From Caulobacteraceae bacterium (GTDB lineage: Bacteria; Pseudomonadota; Alphaproteobacteria; Caulobacterales; Caulobacteraceae): a DNA stretch of 51,447 nucleotides. Below, piece after piece: positions 50,699 to 51,447 of the stretch. The stretch is taken from the NCBI GenBank assembly GCA_947476325.1, contig CANJPZ010000016.1, forward strand, positions 1-51,447, read 5' to 3'. The notes below the pieces were generated by a model. It did not search any database and was not told the DNA's origin. It saw nothing but the letters and a program-made list of their open reading frames with translations. Each line of letters starts with the position of its first letter. Position 1 is the stretch's first letter. The translations under genes were made by a program, and so were the position numbers.

Positions 50699-51169
50699 TT
50701 ACTTATCGGTCGGGTCAGAGCCGTCCTTGGGAGCGCCGGTGCCCGACGAGCCCATGAACACCTTCTTGCCGTCGAGGAAGGTGATGTCGCGGCCGTTGGC
50801 CTTGCAGGTCGCCGTGTGGGTGACCGGGCTTTCGAGGCAGCGCTTGTCCTTGGCTTGATAGCCACGGACGATGATGTCCGTGCCCGGCCGCAGCATGTTA
50901 CGGTCAAGACCCATACGCAGCAGGGTGTTGGGCGTTCCGCCCTCAACCATCCAGTCCTGCGGAGCCTTGCCGGCGTCGGCAACGGTCAGGTGGACCCAGG
51001 TGTGCGGGTTCACCCATTCAACGGTCGTCACCTTGCCCTTGAGCAGGACCGGTGAGTCACCGTCGAATTCAGCTTGGAACGCGTGGTGAGCTTGGACTTG
51101 CTGAGCGGCAATGCCCCCGGCAAGCACGATGGCGCCCAGGCCAGCGGCAACGAGAAGATTAGATTTCAT
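50699..51169 (-). CDS. DUF6152 family secreted protein
   Basis: 156 residues from ATG 51169; an in-frame start at 51208 is less likely because the signal peptide begins at MKSNLLVAAG. Signal 1-27 (VQAHH). The mature part starts HHAFQAEFD, then 'LKGKVTTVEWVNPHTWVHL', 'WMVEGGTPNTLLRMG', and a strand-rich end, matching the DUF6152 pattern. Function unknown; homologues often sit beside other secreted proteins of unknown role, as here. Confidence 0.85.
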   Translation of the reverse strand: MKSNLLVAAGLGAIVLAGGIAAQQVQAHHAFQAEFDGDSPVLLKGKVTTVEWVNPHTWVHLTVADAGKAPQDWMVEGGTPNTLLRMGLDRNMLRPGTDIIVRGYQAKDKRCLESPVTHTATCKANGRDITFLDGKKVFMGSSGTGAPKDGSDPTDK

Positions 51170-51298
51170 TTTGCGTTTCCCTTTACGCCTAATACCCACG
51201 CCGGCCAAATTTCTAAGGTCTGGTCGACGAAGTGAAGTTCGCCCTTCGAACTAGATAAGTTACATTCTGTCTTTTGCAACGATGTTGCAATGAAATCC

Positions 51299-51447
51299 CT
51301 ACGGCAGCGGATTGCGACGCAGGTGTCCGTACAGGAGCTCGGTGACGAACTCGACGCACTTGAACTGCTGCAGACGGCTGTCTTCGCCGACTTGTTTGTA
51401 GAGGACCATGCTCATCTTCCACGGACGGGTGAAGGTCTGCGGATCGG
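51299..51447 (-). CDS. C-terminal fragment of an unidentified protein, cut by the window edge
   Basis: The minus strand is open from the right edge to TAG at 51299-51301, coding for 49 visible residues with 'FTRPWKMSMVLYKQVGED' and 'FVTELLYGHLRRNPLP'. The sequence resembles the C-terminus of secreted proteins found next to DUF6152 genes, but I cannot name it. The upstream part lies outside the window. It precedes the DUF6152 gene by 129 nt on the same strand. Confidence 0.65.
   Translation of the reverse strand, partial: DPQTFTRPWKMSMVLYKQVGEDSRLQQFKCVEFVTELLYGHLRRNPLP

Overview
This is a GC-rich window from an alphaproteobacterium, most likely a member of Caulobacteraceae (Phenylobacterium/Caulobacter relatives). 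The evidence is the gene content and order: rplU-rpmA-obgE-proB, proA-nadD-rsfS-rlmH-envC-ctpA-deacetylase-rppH, a separate atpHAGDC operon with a very short epsilon subunit and an extended beta subunit, priA divergent from a small transaldolase, and sucC...sucD-sucA-sucB-lpd in one direction. Genus placement is inference; no database search was run.

Layout. (1) 1-3696: edge of a probable genomic island. A large single-polypeptide (type ISP) restriction-modification enzyme runs off the left end, beside tRNA-Ser(CGA) at 3697-3786. (2) 3968-9813: a DUF4349 lipoprotein, then a periplasmic oxidation module (cytochrome c-PQQ dehydrogenase plus a two-subunit IorAB-type molybdenum hydroxylase). (3) 9850-22641: core housekeeping genes, namely ribosomal proteins L21/L27, the GTPase Obg, proline biosynthesis (proB, proA, separated by two reversed TlpA-like genes), NAD synthesis, ribosome silencing and 23S rRNA methylation, cell-wall amidase activation, a C-terminal protease, a divergent polysaccharide deacetylase and RNA pyrophosphohydrolase. 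(4) 22744-24290: an alpha/beta hydrolase and a convergent secreted protein of unknown function. (5) 24366-29207: F1 ATP synthase operon on the minus strand. (6) 29456-32429: TetR regulator, TerC membrane protein and 14-TM efflux pump. (7) 32837-37417: priA (minus), then transaldolase, DUF484 and xerC (plus). (8) 37383-48133: a long minus-strand block for the lower TCA cycle (sucC, sucD, sucA, sucB, lpd) that also contains two paralogous secreted proteins, a methyltransferase, a cytochrome c and a GNAT acetyltransferase. (9) 48281-51447: a lipoprotein subtilase with an autotransporter-like C-terminus, a DUF6152 protein and a truncated gene at the right edge.

Points that stand out: the type ISP enzyme at the tRNA-Ser island edge; three neighbouring genes (nadD, rsfS, rlmH) that can only reach full family length by starting at CTG; the priA start codon lying inside a 42-bp perfect palindrome of an intergenic repeat; sucC and sucD split by a paralogous secreted pair around a methyltransferase; a methionine-free c-type cytochrome inside the 2-oxoglutarate dehydrogenase operon; matching Ala/Lys/Pro tails on two unrelated core proteins (L21 and AtpD); and a NalP/SphB1-like surface protease. 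I see no CRISPR array, no intact transposase and no integrase inside the window.
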